A stretch of 64,000 bases of DNA from Anaerolineae bacterium (GTDB taxonomy: Bacteria; Chloroflexota; Anaerolineae; Aggregatilineales; UBA2796). Location: contig JAHBVK010000001.1 in the NCBI GenBank assembly GCA_019637555.1, forward strand, positions 124,001 to 188,000, written 5' to 3'. The translations under genes were made by a program, and so were the position numbers. The notes under the pieces are model-generated. The model saw nothing but the letters and a program-made list of their open reading frames with translations, was not told the DNA's origin and searched no databases. Position 1 is the stretch's first letter, and each line of letters begins with the position of its first letter. This document shows, piece after piece, positions 17,076-24,659 of this stretch.

Positions 17076-17109
17076 CCGTAACGATCTTCGGACGGCGTTA
17101 CCATATCCT
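17076..17109 (+). promoter_or_regulatory. Shared promoter element, copy 2
   Basis: CCGTAACGATCTTCGGACGG with half-sites ACGAT (17081-17085) and ACGGC (17092-17096), 11 bp apart, and TATCCT (17104-17109) 12 bases after the start of the second half-site. This copy also contains GTAACG...CGTTAC as an inverted repeat. It drives the cupredoxin gene at 17149 (leader about 33 bases). Confidence 0.62.
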
Positions 17110-17148
17110 ACAGGCGCATCTAGAAGCTAATAACTAAAGGAGTTACAG

Positions 17149-18168
17149 ATGCGTAATCTCAAACGAATTGTTCTCAGCATTGTAGTCATCGTTATGTTAT
17201 TTGGCGTTTGGGCAACACAGTACCGCCTACATGCCGCCAGTACCTATTCAGTAACGGTCGGGATGAGCACACCTTATGGAATCGAAGTTCTGGCTTACGG
17301 TCCGCAGACGTTGAAAATACATCGCGGAGACACGGTGCAATGGCAGTTCGCTGGACCACATAACGTCCGCTTCGATGAAAAGCCCGCCACATTAATCATC
17401 TCAACTGAGATTGATGGCAAGAAGGTGATGGAACTCAATCCAGTAGCATTGTTCCCGAATGGCAAAGACGGTGAAGCTCACCATCATGGGGCGGGATCAG
17501 GAATACCAATGGGTCCGGGCGAAGCTGGTGGACCGCCTACTTGGTCAGTAGTAATGGATGTTGAGCCGGGCAATTACACATATGTATGCGATCTGCATCC
17601 GGGCATGATTGGCTTCATCACCGTTGTGGCGGATAGCGAGATGATCGCAACTCCAGAAGAAGTGATACAGACGGGCGCAAAAGAACTTCAAGATGCCCTT
17701 GCTGCAGCTGACGCAAAGTACGTCGAATTGCTCAAGCAGCCACCAACGATGCCTGTCGATGGGATAACGGAAGTGACCATCAATCCTAGCGTCGGTCCTG
17801 CTTTAATCTTTGGCTTCTTCCCGCAAGCAGTCAATATTCAAGCGGGTCAAAGCGTGACATGGAAGGTACCCGGTGGTATAGCATTTCCGGTAACGGTCAA
17901 CTTTCCCATTGAGAGTGAAATCGAACCGTTGGTGCCAGTGATGGATGCTAACGGTACACCTCATTTCCTCGTCAGCGGCATCGAAGCGACGATTCAATCG
18001 GGATCGGAACTTCCAGCAGATGGCAAAGTTGTGAGCGGGCTACTCAATCCGGGGGATAGCTTTACACTCAAGTTCACCAAGCCCGGACGTTACGGATATT
18101 ACAACGGTTTTGGCAGCGGCTTTGGCGTCGTGGTCGTCCAACCTGCGCCACCCCCGCCGTCGAACTAA
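17149..18168 (+). CDS. Secreted or membrane-anchored two-domain cupredoxin-like protein
   Basis: 339 residues. A hydrophobic N-terminal segment (residues ~7-24) ending near AASTYS acts as signal peptide or anchor. The first domain (~35-170) is a plastocyanin/azurin fold with visible type-1 copper ligands: His71 (GPHNV), Cys147, His150 and Met153 (CDLHPGM). A His-rich loop (EAHHHGAGSG) lies between strands. The second domain (~205-335) has the same beta pattern (QAGQSVTWKVPGG, FTKPGRYGYYNGFGSG) but no Cys/His/Met set, so it probably does not bind copper that way. A helical linker (~177-200) joins them. It likely acts outside the membrane in electron transfer or as a sensor; its place in the array suggests a link with the membrane proteins. 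AGGAG precedes the ATG. Confidence 0.83.
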   Translation: MRNLKRIVLSIVVIVMLFGVWATQYRLHAASTYSVTVGMSTPYGIEVLAYGPQTLKIHRGDTVQWQFAGPHNVRFDEKPATLIISTEIDGKKVMELNPVALFPNGKDGEAHHHGAGSGIPMGPGEAGGPPTWSVVMDVEPGNYTYVCDLHPGMIGFITVVADSEMIATPEEVIQTGAKELQDALAAADAKYVELLKQPPTMPVDGITEVTINPSVGPALIFGFFPQAVNIQAGQSVTWKVPGGIAFPVTVNFPIESEIEPLVPVMDANGTPHFLVSGIEATIQSGSELPADGKVVSGLLNPGDSFTLKFTKPGRYGYYNGFGSGFGVVVVQPAPPPPSN

Positions 18169-18182
18169 ACGGCAATTCGTTT

Positions 18183-18218
18183 GGCAATGGAGGAGAGAAT
18201 TTTCTCCTCTCCATTGCC
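18183..18218. terminator. Perfect 17-bp hairpin after the cupredoxin gene
   Basis: The arms GGCAATGGAGGAGAGAA (18183-18199) and TTCTCCTCTCCATTGCC (18202-18218) pair without mismatch across two bases. The right arm shares its last GCC with the following promoter element. No T-run follows, so it may act as a weak terminator, insulator or mRNA 3' stabiliser. Confidence 0.6.
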
Positions 18219-18250
18219 GTAACGATTTCAGGACGATCGCCTACTAGACT
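18217..18250 (+). promoter_or_regulatory. Shared promoter element, copy 3
   Basis: CCGTAACGATTTCAGGACGA with ACGAT half-sites at 18222-18226 and 18233-18237 and TAGACT at 18245-18250, the same 11- and 12-base geometry as the copies at 10164 and 17076. It would drive the SpoIIE/STAS operon with a leader of only about 14 bases before the ATG at 18271. Confidence 0.63.
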
Positions 18251-18270
18251 GTGGCTAGATTGGAGGAACG

Positions 18271-19884
18271 ATGACCGCTGTACTACGCAATACTCTACGA
18301 GGCTTGACGCGCCGCCGCGAAAATGACGCACAAGCACAAGTTACCTCAACCCCGAAAACTGAGGTCGGTTCAGCGGTTGCGCCCGCAATAGAGATCACCC
18401 CAGATGATCCTCTATACATCTATTGCCTGAATTCTGCGGGTGTTGTCGATGTTGAATCGCTGCGCTTCGCCTCTCCTGCACTGACACGAATGCGCGAGGC
18501 AGGCGTGCGACTACTGATTCCGCTGGTCAATCAGGGTGAACTTGTCGGCTTGATGCAGCTTGGATCACGGTTGAGCGACCAAGAATACTCCTCTGACGAT
18601 TTTCGGCTGCTTAACGCCTTCGCACCACAGGCAGCCGCTGCCCTGCGAGTCGCACAACTTGCCTACCAGCAGCAGATCGAAGCGCGACGCCGTGAGCGGA
18701 TTGAACAGGAATTGCGCGTAGCAGGCATTATTCAACAAACACTTTTGCCTAAAGAAATTCCGGAACTGACTGGTTGGCACATGGATACACACTGGCAGCC
18801 AGCCCGCAGTGTTGGTGGTGATTTCTACGATTTCATCATGCTGCCGGATGGACGATTGATGATGACCATTGGGGATGTCACTGATAAAGGTGTTCCGGCG
18901 GCTTTGGTGATGGCATCCACGCGCAGCATCATTCGTGCGGCGGCGGAACGGCTGATCTCACCCGGAGAGGTGTTGCGACGTGCTAACGAAGTGCTATGCC
19001 CCGATATGCCATCCAAGATGTTTGCCACATGCCTGTGTGCTGTACTCGATCCACAGACAGGACGATTTCAGTACGCCAACGCGGGGCACAATCCGCCACA
19101 ACAGCGCACCAAAGACGGTGTAATTGATTTGCGGGCGCGCGGGATGCCGTTGGGTTTAATGCCCGGTATGAGCTATGAGGAAAAGGAAACTTACCTCGCC
19201 CCCGGTGATACGGTGCTGCTTTACAGTGATGGTTATGTTGAGGCGCACAATCCTGAGCGTGAGATGCTAGGCATGAAACGTCTGCAAGCGCTGCTAATTG
19301 AATACAAGGGTAGCGATAACCTAATTAGCTATCTGCGGGATGCATTATTCAACTTTACCGGACCCAACTGGGAACAGGAAGATGATGTGACCTTTGTGAC
19401 TGTCGGACGAGAAATTCAGGCATCGACTGATACTCACAGCGACAATGATCCTCAGTTACTTGTGTTGGATGATTTTGAAGCCGCTAGTGAGCCGGGTGGT
19501 GAGCGCGCAGTTATGGAACGGGTGGCAGACGCGGTAAAAGCGACGAAACTATCGTCTACCCGCATTGAGCGCCTGAAGACGGCAGTTGCCGAGGCAACAA
19601 TGAACGCTATGGAGCACGGTAACCACTTTCATACTGATATTCCAGTGAAAGTCAAAGTACTGGCGAATGCGGAAACAATCAAAGTCCTAATCACAGATCG
19701 AGATCAGGGTGGAGGTGGTTCGGACGTGGTTGCGCCAATGCCCGATTTGGAAGCGAAATTGGCGGGCACACAGTCGCCGCGAGGTTGGGGCTTATTCCTA
19801 ATCAAAGCAATGGTAGACGAAATGCGCATCCACACGGAAAACAATGAACACACCATTGAACTCATGCTGAAGTTGGAGGGTTAA
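18271..19884 (+). CDS. RsbU-like GAF/SpoIIE PP2C phosphatase fused to an RsbW-like kinase domain
   Basis: 537 residues, three parts. Residues ~45-130 are GAF-like (LLIPLVNQGELVGLMQLGSR). After a charged helix (~130-155), residues ~160-380 form a SpoIIE-type PP2C phosphatase with metal-site motifs SVGGDFYDF, GDVTDKGVPAALVMA, NAGHNPP, LLYSDGYVEA and EDDVTFVT. Residues ~410-537 form an HATPase_c_2/RsbW-like domain with N-box EATMNAMEHGN, G1-like DRDQGGGG and G2-like RGWGLFLI. By family knowledge these domains dephosphorylate and phosphorylate STAS antagonists; two STAS genes follow at once (6 and 5 bases apart). The N-terminus resembles what follows the membrane module in single-chain relatives, as if a fused protein had been split. 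GGAGGAACG precedes the ATG. Confidence 0.88.
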   Translation: MTAVLRNTLRGLTRRRENDAQAQVTSTPKTEVGSAVAPAIEITPDDPLYIYCLNSAGVVDVESLRFASPALTRMREAGVRLLIPLVNQGELVGLMQLGSRLSDQEYSSDDFRLLNAFAPQAAAALRVAQLAYQQQIEARRRERIEQELRVAGIIQQTLLPKEIPELTGWHMDTHWQPARSVGGDFYDFIMLPDGRLMMTIGDVTDKGVPAALVMASTRSIIRAAAERLISPGEVLRRANEVLCPDMPSKMFATCLCAVLDPQTGRFQYANAGHNPPQQRTKDGVIDLRARGMPLGLMPGMSYEEKETYLAPGDTVLLYSDGYVEAHNPEREMLGMKRLQALLIEYKGSDNLISYLRDALFNFTGPNWEQEDDVTFVTVGREIQASTDTHSDNDPQLLVLDDFEAASEPGGERAVMERVADAVKATKLSSTRIERLKTAVAEATMNAMEHGNHFHTDIPVKVKVLANAETIKVLITDRDQGGGGSDVVAPMPDLEAKLAGTQSPRGWGLFLIKAMVDEMRIHTENNEHTIELMLKLEG

Positions 19885-19890
19885 GCAGTC

Positions 19891-20268
19891 ATGCCCAGCA
19901 AGCCTTTTGACGCCACCTTACGGTTGCCAACGATGAACTTGAAAGATGCAGTGATCATTGATTTGCACGGAGAGATCAATGGTGTGGTTGAGTCGGCGCT
20001 CAACGCCGCTTACGAACAGGCGGAACAGAGAAATCCGAGCACGATCATCCTCAATTTTACTGACGTAGACTACATGAATAGTACTGGTATCGCGCTGATC
20101 GTGGGGCTGTTGGCAAAAGCTCGCAAAGCACACTGCACGCTGACAGTCTACGGTCTGAGCGAACACTACCTTGAGTTGTTTAACATCACACGCCTAGTCG
20201 ATTTCATGAATGTGGTCAAAGACGAGCAAAGCGCTGTGTCGAGCATTCTCACACCGAAAGGGAACTAA
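19891..20268 (+). CDS. STAS-domain anti-sigma factor antagonist (RsbV-like) 1
   Basis: 125 residues, a single STAS domain. The phosphorylation loop reads DYMNSTGIALIVGLL, with Ser64 the predicted target (SpoIIAA/RsbV have DSSG or DSTG; the Asp is Asn here). It is 6 bases downstream of the phosphatase/kinase gene and 5 bases upstream of a second STAS gene. Its likely role is to be reversibly phosphorylated by that protein and to bind a partner when unphosphorylated. The partner, sigma factor or otherwise, is not encoded in the window. Confidence 0.88.
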   Translation: MPSKPFDATLRLPTMNLKDAVIIDLHGEINGVVESALNAAYEQAEQRNPSTIILNFTDVDYMNSTGIALIVGLLAKARKAHCTLTVYGLSEHYLELFNITRLVDFMNVVKDEQSAVSSILTPKGN

Positions 20269-20273
20269 CCAGC

Positions 20274-20636
20274 ATGTCGAAAGTCACTATGGCCGTGCGC
20301 CACATTTCCACTGGCGTCAGTGTTATCGATATTCGTGGAGAAGTGACAGTAGCCGCGGAAAATGCTCTCACCGATGCCTTTACGCAAGCAAGCGCCAATT
20401 CTCGCGCGGTAATCCTGAATTTCGAAGCGTTAGAGTATATGAACAGTTCTGGTATCGGCTTGATAGTCACACTATTAATCCGCGCCCAACGCAATGGGAT
20501 CAAACTGTTTGCTGTTGGACTGAGCGAACACTATCAGGAGATTTTTGAACTGACCCGCCTCAATGAAGCCATTACTTTATTCCCGACAGAGTCGGATGCG
20601 TTAGCAACCTTGAATCCTAATTCTGCCCGTGCGTAG
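20274..20636 (+). CDS. STAS-domain anti-sigma factor antagonist (RsbV-like) 2
   Basis: 120 residues, one STAS domain, with loop EYMNSSGIGLIVTLL (predicted target Ser58) and a following GLSEHYQEIFELTRL segment almost the same as in the first STAS protein (GLSEHYLELFNITRL). The two probably arose by duplication. It could compete with the first for the same kinase/phosphatase or address a second partner. Confidence 0.88.
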   Translation: MSKVTMAVRHISTGVSVIDIRGEVTVAAENALTDAFTQASANSRAVILNFEALEYMNSSGIGLIVTLLIRAQRNGIKLFAVGLSEHYQEIFELTRLNEAITLFPTESDALATLNPNSARA

Positions 20637-20697
20637 TGACCTAAGCGCAAGCAATCTTATCTGAATAAACTTTCAGCGCCAAACGGGGAGTACAACC

Positions 20698-21468
20698 ATG
20701 ACTAAGGAAACTAATGGTAAGGAACCATTGCCACGCGATGCTGCAAATTGGGCGAAGCCGGTAGACATGCTTAATATCACTGAAAAGCAAGCTGGAACGG
20801 CACCCATTAATGTGGCGGGGCGGCAGCCCGTTGGCGTGGTACAGGGCTTCGGGCAAATGTGGCAGAAAACCTATCGTATTCGGCTTAGCGGCGTAACGGC
20901 ACAACCTGCGGAAGTGATCGCTGTTTGGAAGCAGCACTTTCCTGAATTTTGGCCCAAAGGCAATCGCTTTTTCGGTCCGATCACTGGAATCGCACCGGGT
21001 GAGATTGGTGTAATCAATGTATCAATGGGTGGCATGAAGCTCTCCACAGGCGTGCGCGTAATCTATGCTGATGATGAATCATTCACCTTCATGACACCAC
21101 AAGGGCACATGTTCGCAGGTTGGATCACGTTCAGCGCTTTCGCAGAGGATGGCGCAACCGCGGTACAAGTACAGGCGCTCATTCGAGCGAATGATCCGAT
21201 TTACGAGATGGGTTTTCGAATGGGATTTGGACATCGTGCCGAGGACGAATTCTGGCACAATACCTTAAAGGCGCTAGCTCGTCACTTTGGCGTAGTAAAT
21301 GGCATGGTGGCACAGCAGGTAGAATGTCTTGACCCGCGCGTGCAGTGGTCGCGCATCACGAATATCCGGTATAACGCGGCGATCCATACCATGATCTATC
21401 AGATCACTGCTCCCGCGCGCTGGGTACTTAACCTAGGCAAACGTGCGTCTAGAGAAACTAAGGGATAA
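20698..21468 (+). CDS. Conserved hypothetical protein, possible SRPBCC/DUF1990-like
   Basis: 256 residues, soluble, no signal peptide. I cannot name the family with confidence. The central part (~60-200) alternates strand-like stretches (GVRVIYADDESFTFMTPQGH, GWITFSAFAEDGATAVQVQA) and ends with a helix-rich section (EDEFWHNTLKALARHFGV), which recalls START/SRPBCC-type lipid-binding folds or DUF1990. A GGGGAG lies before the ATG. It is 8 bases upstream of a phytoene-desaturase-like oxidoreductase gene, so both probably act on the same, perhaps isoprenoid or lipid, substrate. Confidence 0.7.
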   Translation: MTKETNGKEPLPRDAANWAKPVDMLNITEKQAGTAPINVAGRQPVGVVQGFGQMWQKTYRIRLSGVTAQPAEVIAVWKQHFPEFWPKGNRFFGPITGIAPGEIGVINVSMGGMKLSTGVRVIYADDESFTFMTPQGHMFAGWITFSAFAEDGATAVQVQALIRANDPIYEMGFRMGFGHRAEDEFWHNTLKALARHFGVVNGMVAQQVECLDPRVQWSRITNIRYNAAIHTMIYQITAPARWVLNLGKRASRETKG

Positions 21469-21476
21469 GGCAAATT

Positions 21477-22922
21477 ATGGCGGTCTATGACGCCGTGATT
21501 GTTGGATCGGGACCGAATGGCTTGGCAGCGGCGATTGTACTGGCACAAGCTGGTCAGAGGGTGCTGCTGCTAGAAGCTAAAGACAGCATTGGCGGAGGCA
21601 TGAGAACGCTTGAACTCACGCTTCCAGGGTTTCAGCATGATGTGTGCTCATCTGTGCATCCGCTCGGCGTAGCATCACCATTTTTCCGTACACTCCCGCT
21701 CGATAAATATGGCTTGGAATGGGTATTTCCCGAAGTCGAGGCGGCACATCCGATTGATAACTATCCCGCCATATTGATCCAGCGCTCTGTTGCCGCCACT
21801 GCTGAACAATTCGGACGAGATAGCGCTGCTTATCGCCGCTTGATGACGCCGTTGGTGACTAATTATCAGAAGATCCTAGATCAGTTTTTAGGACCGCTCA
21901 AACTGCCCTATCATCCACTGATCATGGCGTTTTTTGGAGCGCAAGCGCTGCTGCCAGCGCGTTTGCTTGCCGAGCTAGCATTCCATCAACCAACATCACG
22001 AGCAGCGTTCGCTGGCATGGCTGCACATTCTATTCAACCACTGGAAAACCTGATCACTGCTTCGTTCGGATTGATGTTAATGATGCTAGCCCACGCTGTT
22101 GGCTGGCCCCTCGCTCGTGGCGGATCACAGCAATTGGCGAATGCATTAGCAGCACACTTGCGTTCACTAGGCGGTGAGATTTCCACGGGGTTAGAAGTCA
22201 AGTCGATGCGCGATCTGCCTTCTGCTCACGCTTATCTATTTGACCTAACGCCACGCCAATTATTACAAATCGCGGATGATCGCTTCACTTCTGGATATCG
22301 TCGGCAATTGGAACAGTATCGCTACGGTCCCGGCGTTTTCAAGGTTGATTACGCATTATCTAGATCGATTCCATGGCGCGACCCGTCAATCGCGCGCGCA
22401 GGTACTGTACATTTAGGTGGCACGCTTGAGGAAATCAGCTTAAGTGAACGCGAGATGTGGCAAGGACGCCACTCTGAGCGCCCCTATGTCTTGTTAGTAC
22501 AACCTACCGCCGTTGATCCATCGCGCGCACCCGCTGGTCAACATATTGCATGGGCTTATTGTCATGTACCGAATGGCTCAACGTGTGACATGACTGTACA
22601 AATTGAGAGACAGATCGAACGTTTTGCTCCCGGTTTCCGAGATGTGGTATTGGCACGCAGCACTCGCCACGCAGAGGAAATGAACAGCTATAATGCCAAC
22701 TACATAGGTGGTGACATCAATGGGGGCGTACAGAATTTGCGCCAATTGTTCACACGTCCGGTGGTTCGTATCAATCCGTACACCACATCCGCACGAGATA
22801 TTTTTATCTGCTCGTCCTCGACACCCCCGGGTGGCGGGGTACACGGTATGTGTGGATATTTTGCTGCGAACTCCGCACTCAAATATCTGGGCGCGGCAAA
22901 GAGAAGCTTTATAGTGCGCTAG
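21477..22922 (+). CDS. Phytoene desaturase-like FAD-dependent oxidoreductase (PYROXD2/CrtI superfamily)
   Basis: 481 residues. N-terminal dinucleotide-binding motif AVIVGSGPNGLAAAIVLAQA followed by VLLLEAKDSIGGGMRTLE, where the acidic residue and GG pair are the classic amine oxidase/phytoene desaturase pattern. The C-terminal flavin motif is present in a variant form (CSSSTPPGGGVHGMCGYFAA). The segment FQHDVCSSVHPLGVASPFF is typical of the NAD(P)/FAD-dependent relatives annotated as phytoene dehydrogenase-related or PYROXD2-like. Substrate unknown; no carotenoid synthase is nearby. It forms a two-gene unit with the preceding hypothetical gene and is followed by a strong hairpin. Confidence 0.82.
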   Translation: MAVYDAVIVGSGPNGLAAAIVLAQAGQRVLLLEAKDSIGGGMRTLELTLPGFQHDVCSSVHPLGVASPFFRTLPLDKYGLEWVFPEVEAAHPIDNYPAILIQRSVAATAEQFGRDSAAYRRLMTPLVTNYQKILDQFLGPLKLPYHPLIMAFFGAQALLPARLLAELAFHQPTSRAAFAGMAAHSIQPLENLITASFGLMLMMLAHAVGWPLARGGSQQLANALAAHLRSLGGEISTGLEVKSMRDLPSAHAYLFDLTPRQLLQIADDRFTSGYRRQLEQYRYGPGVFKVDYALSRSIPWRDPSIARAGTVHLGGTLEEISLSEREMWQGRHSERPYVLLVQPTAVDPSRAPAGQHIAWAYCHVPNGSTCDMTVQIERQIERFAPGFRDVVLARSTRHAEEMNSYNANYIGGDINGGVQNLRQLFTRPVVRINPYTTSARDIFICSSSTPPGGGVHGMCGYFAANSALKYLGAAKRSFIVR

Positions 22923-22945
22923 CTAACAATCGCACAGTTGCACTA

Positions 22946-22984
22946 TGAATCAAAAGAACCGCGTACTGCGGTTCTTTTGATTCA
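22946..22984. terminator. Bidirectional 17-bp terminator hairpin
   Basis: The arms TGAATCAAAAGAACCGC and GCGGTTCTTTTGATTCA are exact complements around a 5-base loop. A-rich and T-rich stretches within the arms give T-runs on both strands. It separates the oxidoreductase gene (plus) from tRNA-Ala (minus), so it likely ends both transcripts. Confidence 0.8.
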
Positions 22985-22988
22985 ATTT

Positions 22989-23061
<73 letters not shown>

Positions 23062-23079
23062 TTGAAGGCAATGCAACGT

Positions 23080-23108
23080 AGTCTAGCAGATGCAATTTAC
23101 AGCGTCAA
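23080..23108 (-). promoter_or_regulatory. Sigma-70-type promoter of tRNA-Ala
   Basis: On the minus strand, TTGACG (23103-23108), a 17-base spacer and TAGACT (23080-23085) form a near-consensus promoter. The predicted start is around 23073, about 12 bases before the tRNA 5' end. Confidence 0.7.
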
Positions 23109-23240
23109 GGCAAATCTTCTCGTAATGGCAAGCACTCATCACTCTAAAGGATGTAAAGATTTGCTAGGGAATTGAGTGTATTCCGCATCATGTATCAGCA
23201 ATGGCCGTATACTGCACTTAAGAGTAGAGGAGATTGCACC

Positions 23241-23468
23241 ATGTTGAGACGATTGGCAAAGTGCCCATCGTGTCGGCACAATGGGGAGTTTGAGTATACA
23301 GGAGCACAGCACTGGCCTCCGGAAATGGCTCGGAAGCTTAAGCTGCCAGATACCACCTATCTGTGGACTTGCTCAGATTGCGGCACAACTCTTAGCGATC
23401 AGGAATTGCTACCCTATCAGGATGAGCGTAGAATGGAAGCTGCCATTGAGATTACTGTACAAAGCTGA
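23241..23468 (+). CDS. Small zinc-ribbon protein
   Basis: 75 residues from ATG 23241 (GAGGAGATTGCACC upstream); a longer in-frame start at 23172 has no support. Two cysteine pairs, CPSC near residue 8 and CSDC near residue 44, would hold one zinc in a rubredoxin-like ribbon. Function unknown. The stop overlaps the next start as TGATG, so it is translationally coupled to the MBL-fold hydrolase gene. Confidence 0.75.
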   Translation: MLRRLAKCPSCRHNGEFEYTGAQHWPPEMARKLKLPDTTYLWTCSDCGTTLSDQELLPYQDERRMEAAIEITVQS

Positions 23469-24124
23469 TGCCATTCAAATACTATTGTCGGACGCTTGGT
23501 CCCGTTAGCACGAATTGCTATATCCTCGGCGATGAAAATACCGGGGATGCAGTCATTATTGATCCCGCAAGCGATGCTTCCGTCATATTAGATATTGTCC
23601 GATACGAAAAGTGGACGGTGCGCCAGATTCTGCTGACCCACGCACATTTCGATCACGTATTGGCGTTGCGAGAAGTAAAATCCGCCACTGGTGCACCGAT
23701 CCTGATGCACGCCGCAGATGTACCACTGTTACAGACGCTGCCAATTCAAATGCAAATGTTTTTCGGAACGGAAGTGCCTCCGGCTCCGGCACCTGATCAA
23801 GTAGTCAATGATGGAGATGTGATTGAGGTTGGCAGCATTCGTTTACAGGTACGTTTTACGCCCGGGCATAGCTTAGGTCATGTAGTATATCTTTCACACG
23901 AACGAAATATCTGCTTCTGTGGCGATTGTATCTTTGAAGGCTCTATCGGGCGTACTGATCTACCGGGTGGCGACTACTCTACGCTTATGCACTCGATATT
24001 CGACAAAATCCTCACACTGCCTGATGATTGTGTGCTCGCGCCGGGTCACAACGCACTAACGACCGTTGGCGCGGAACGAGCGAGTAACCCTTTTGTCCTA
24101 GATTGGGCAGTACAACGAAGATAG
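23468..24124 (+). CDS. MBL-fold metallo-hydrolase (glyoxalase II-like / YcbL type)
   Basis: 218 residues. The metal-binding motif THAHFDHV (HxHxDH) at ~55-62, FTPGHSLGHV with the third His, CFCGDCIFEGSIGRTDLPGG with the bridging Asp, and a final LAPGHN His make a complete dinuclear site. The length and GSIGRTDLPGGD pattern fit the YcbL/glyoxalase II-like group, which hydrolyses glutathione or other thioesters; the real substrate is not predictable. Coupled to the zinc-ribbon gene upstream, and its end overlaps the methyltransferase frame by 22 bases. Confidence 0.88.
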   Translation: MPFKYYCRTLGPVSTNCYILGDENTGDAVIIDPASDASVILDIVRYEKWTVRQILLTHAHFDHVLALREVKSATGAPILMHAADVPLLQTLPIQMQMFFGTEVPPAPAPDQVVNDGDVIEVGSIRLQVRFTPGHSLGHVVYLSHERNICFCGDCIFEGSIGRTDLPGGDYSTLMHSIFDKILTLPDDCVLAPGHNALTTVGAERASNPFVLDWAVQRR

Positions 24125-24627
24125 AACGCCAATCCGAACGTCTACGCAGTTTGCTGAGGCAGTGTGGAGAGCCACGTCGAATTCTGGACGCTGGTTGCGG
24201 CGACTGCGCCGATTCTGAGATATTGTGCGCCTGTTTTCCAAATTCAGCGATCGTCGGCGTGGATTTCGATGCTGCAGCACTACAACTCGCTCGAATGCAC
24301 ATACCTAGCCTGTTGCTGATGCAGGCGGATCTCAATCGCTTACCATTGAATAGTACATTTGATCTTATCCTCATTCGCCATCCTGATGTTTATCGTCGTG
24401 CAGATGAATGGAGAAGAACGCTTGCCAACCTCGGCAATTTCATTGCTCCGACCGGCATGTTATTAGTTACCACTTATAACAGCAATGAAATGATGCTGGT
24501 AGAGACGATGATCACTCACTTGCAAGTGGTCCCACTGGATATTGACGAGCTTGAGCCTGTGAATTTGCACGGACGTGATAAGGTGGCAAGTTTATTTTGC
24601 CTCCCCGTCGACTCAGCAGTGCGGTAA
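24103..24627 (+). CDS. Class I SAM-dependent methyltransferase-like protein
   Basis: 174 residues from a TTG at 24103 that overlaps the MBL gene by 22 bases; the exact start is uncertain. SAM-binding motif I is RILDAGCGDCADSEIL, the acidic end of strand 2 is VGVDFDAAAL, and motif II/III is LMQADLNRLPL followed by FDLILIRHPDVYR. It is shorter than a typical 200-250-residue methyltransferase, with a short C-terminal part. Substrate unknown. Its 3' end is followed by the ABC importer genes after 32 bases. Confidence 0.75.
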   Translation: MGSTTKIERQSERLRSLLRQCGEPRRILDAGCGDCADSEILCACFPNSAIVGVDFDAAALQLARMHIPSLLLMQADLNRLPLNSTFDLILIRHPDVYRRADEWRRTLANLGNFIAPTGMLLVTTYNSNEMMLVETMITHLQVVPLDIDELEPVNLHGRDKVASLFCLPVDSAVR

Positions 24628-24659
24628 ACTTCAGTACTTGCGGGATCATAGGAGTCGCC

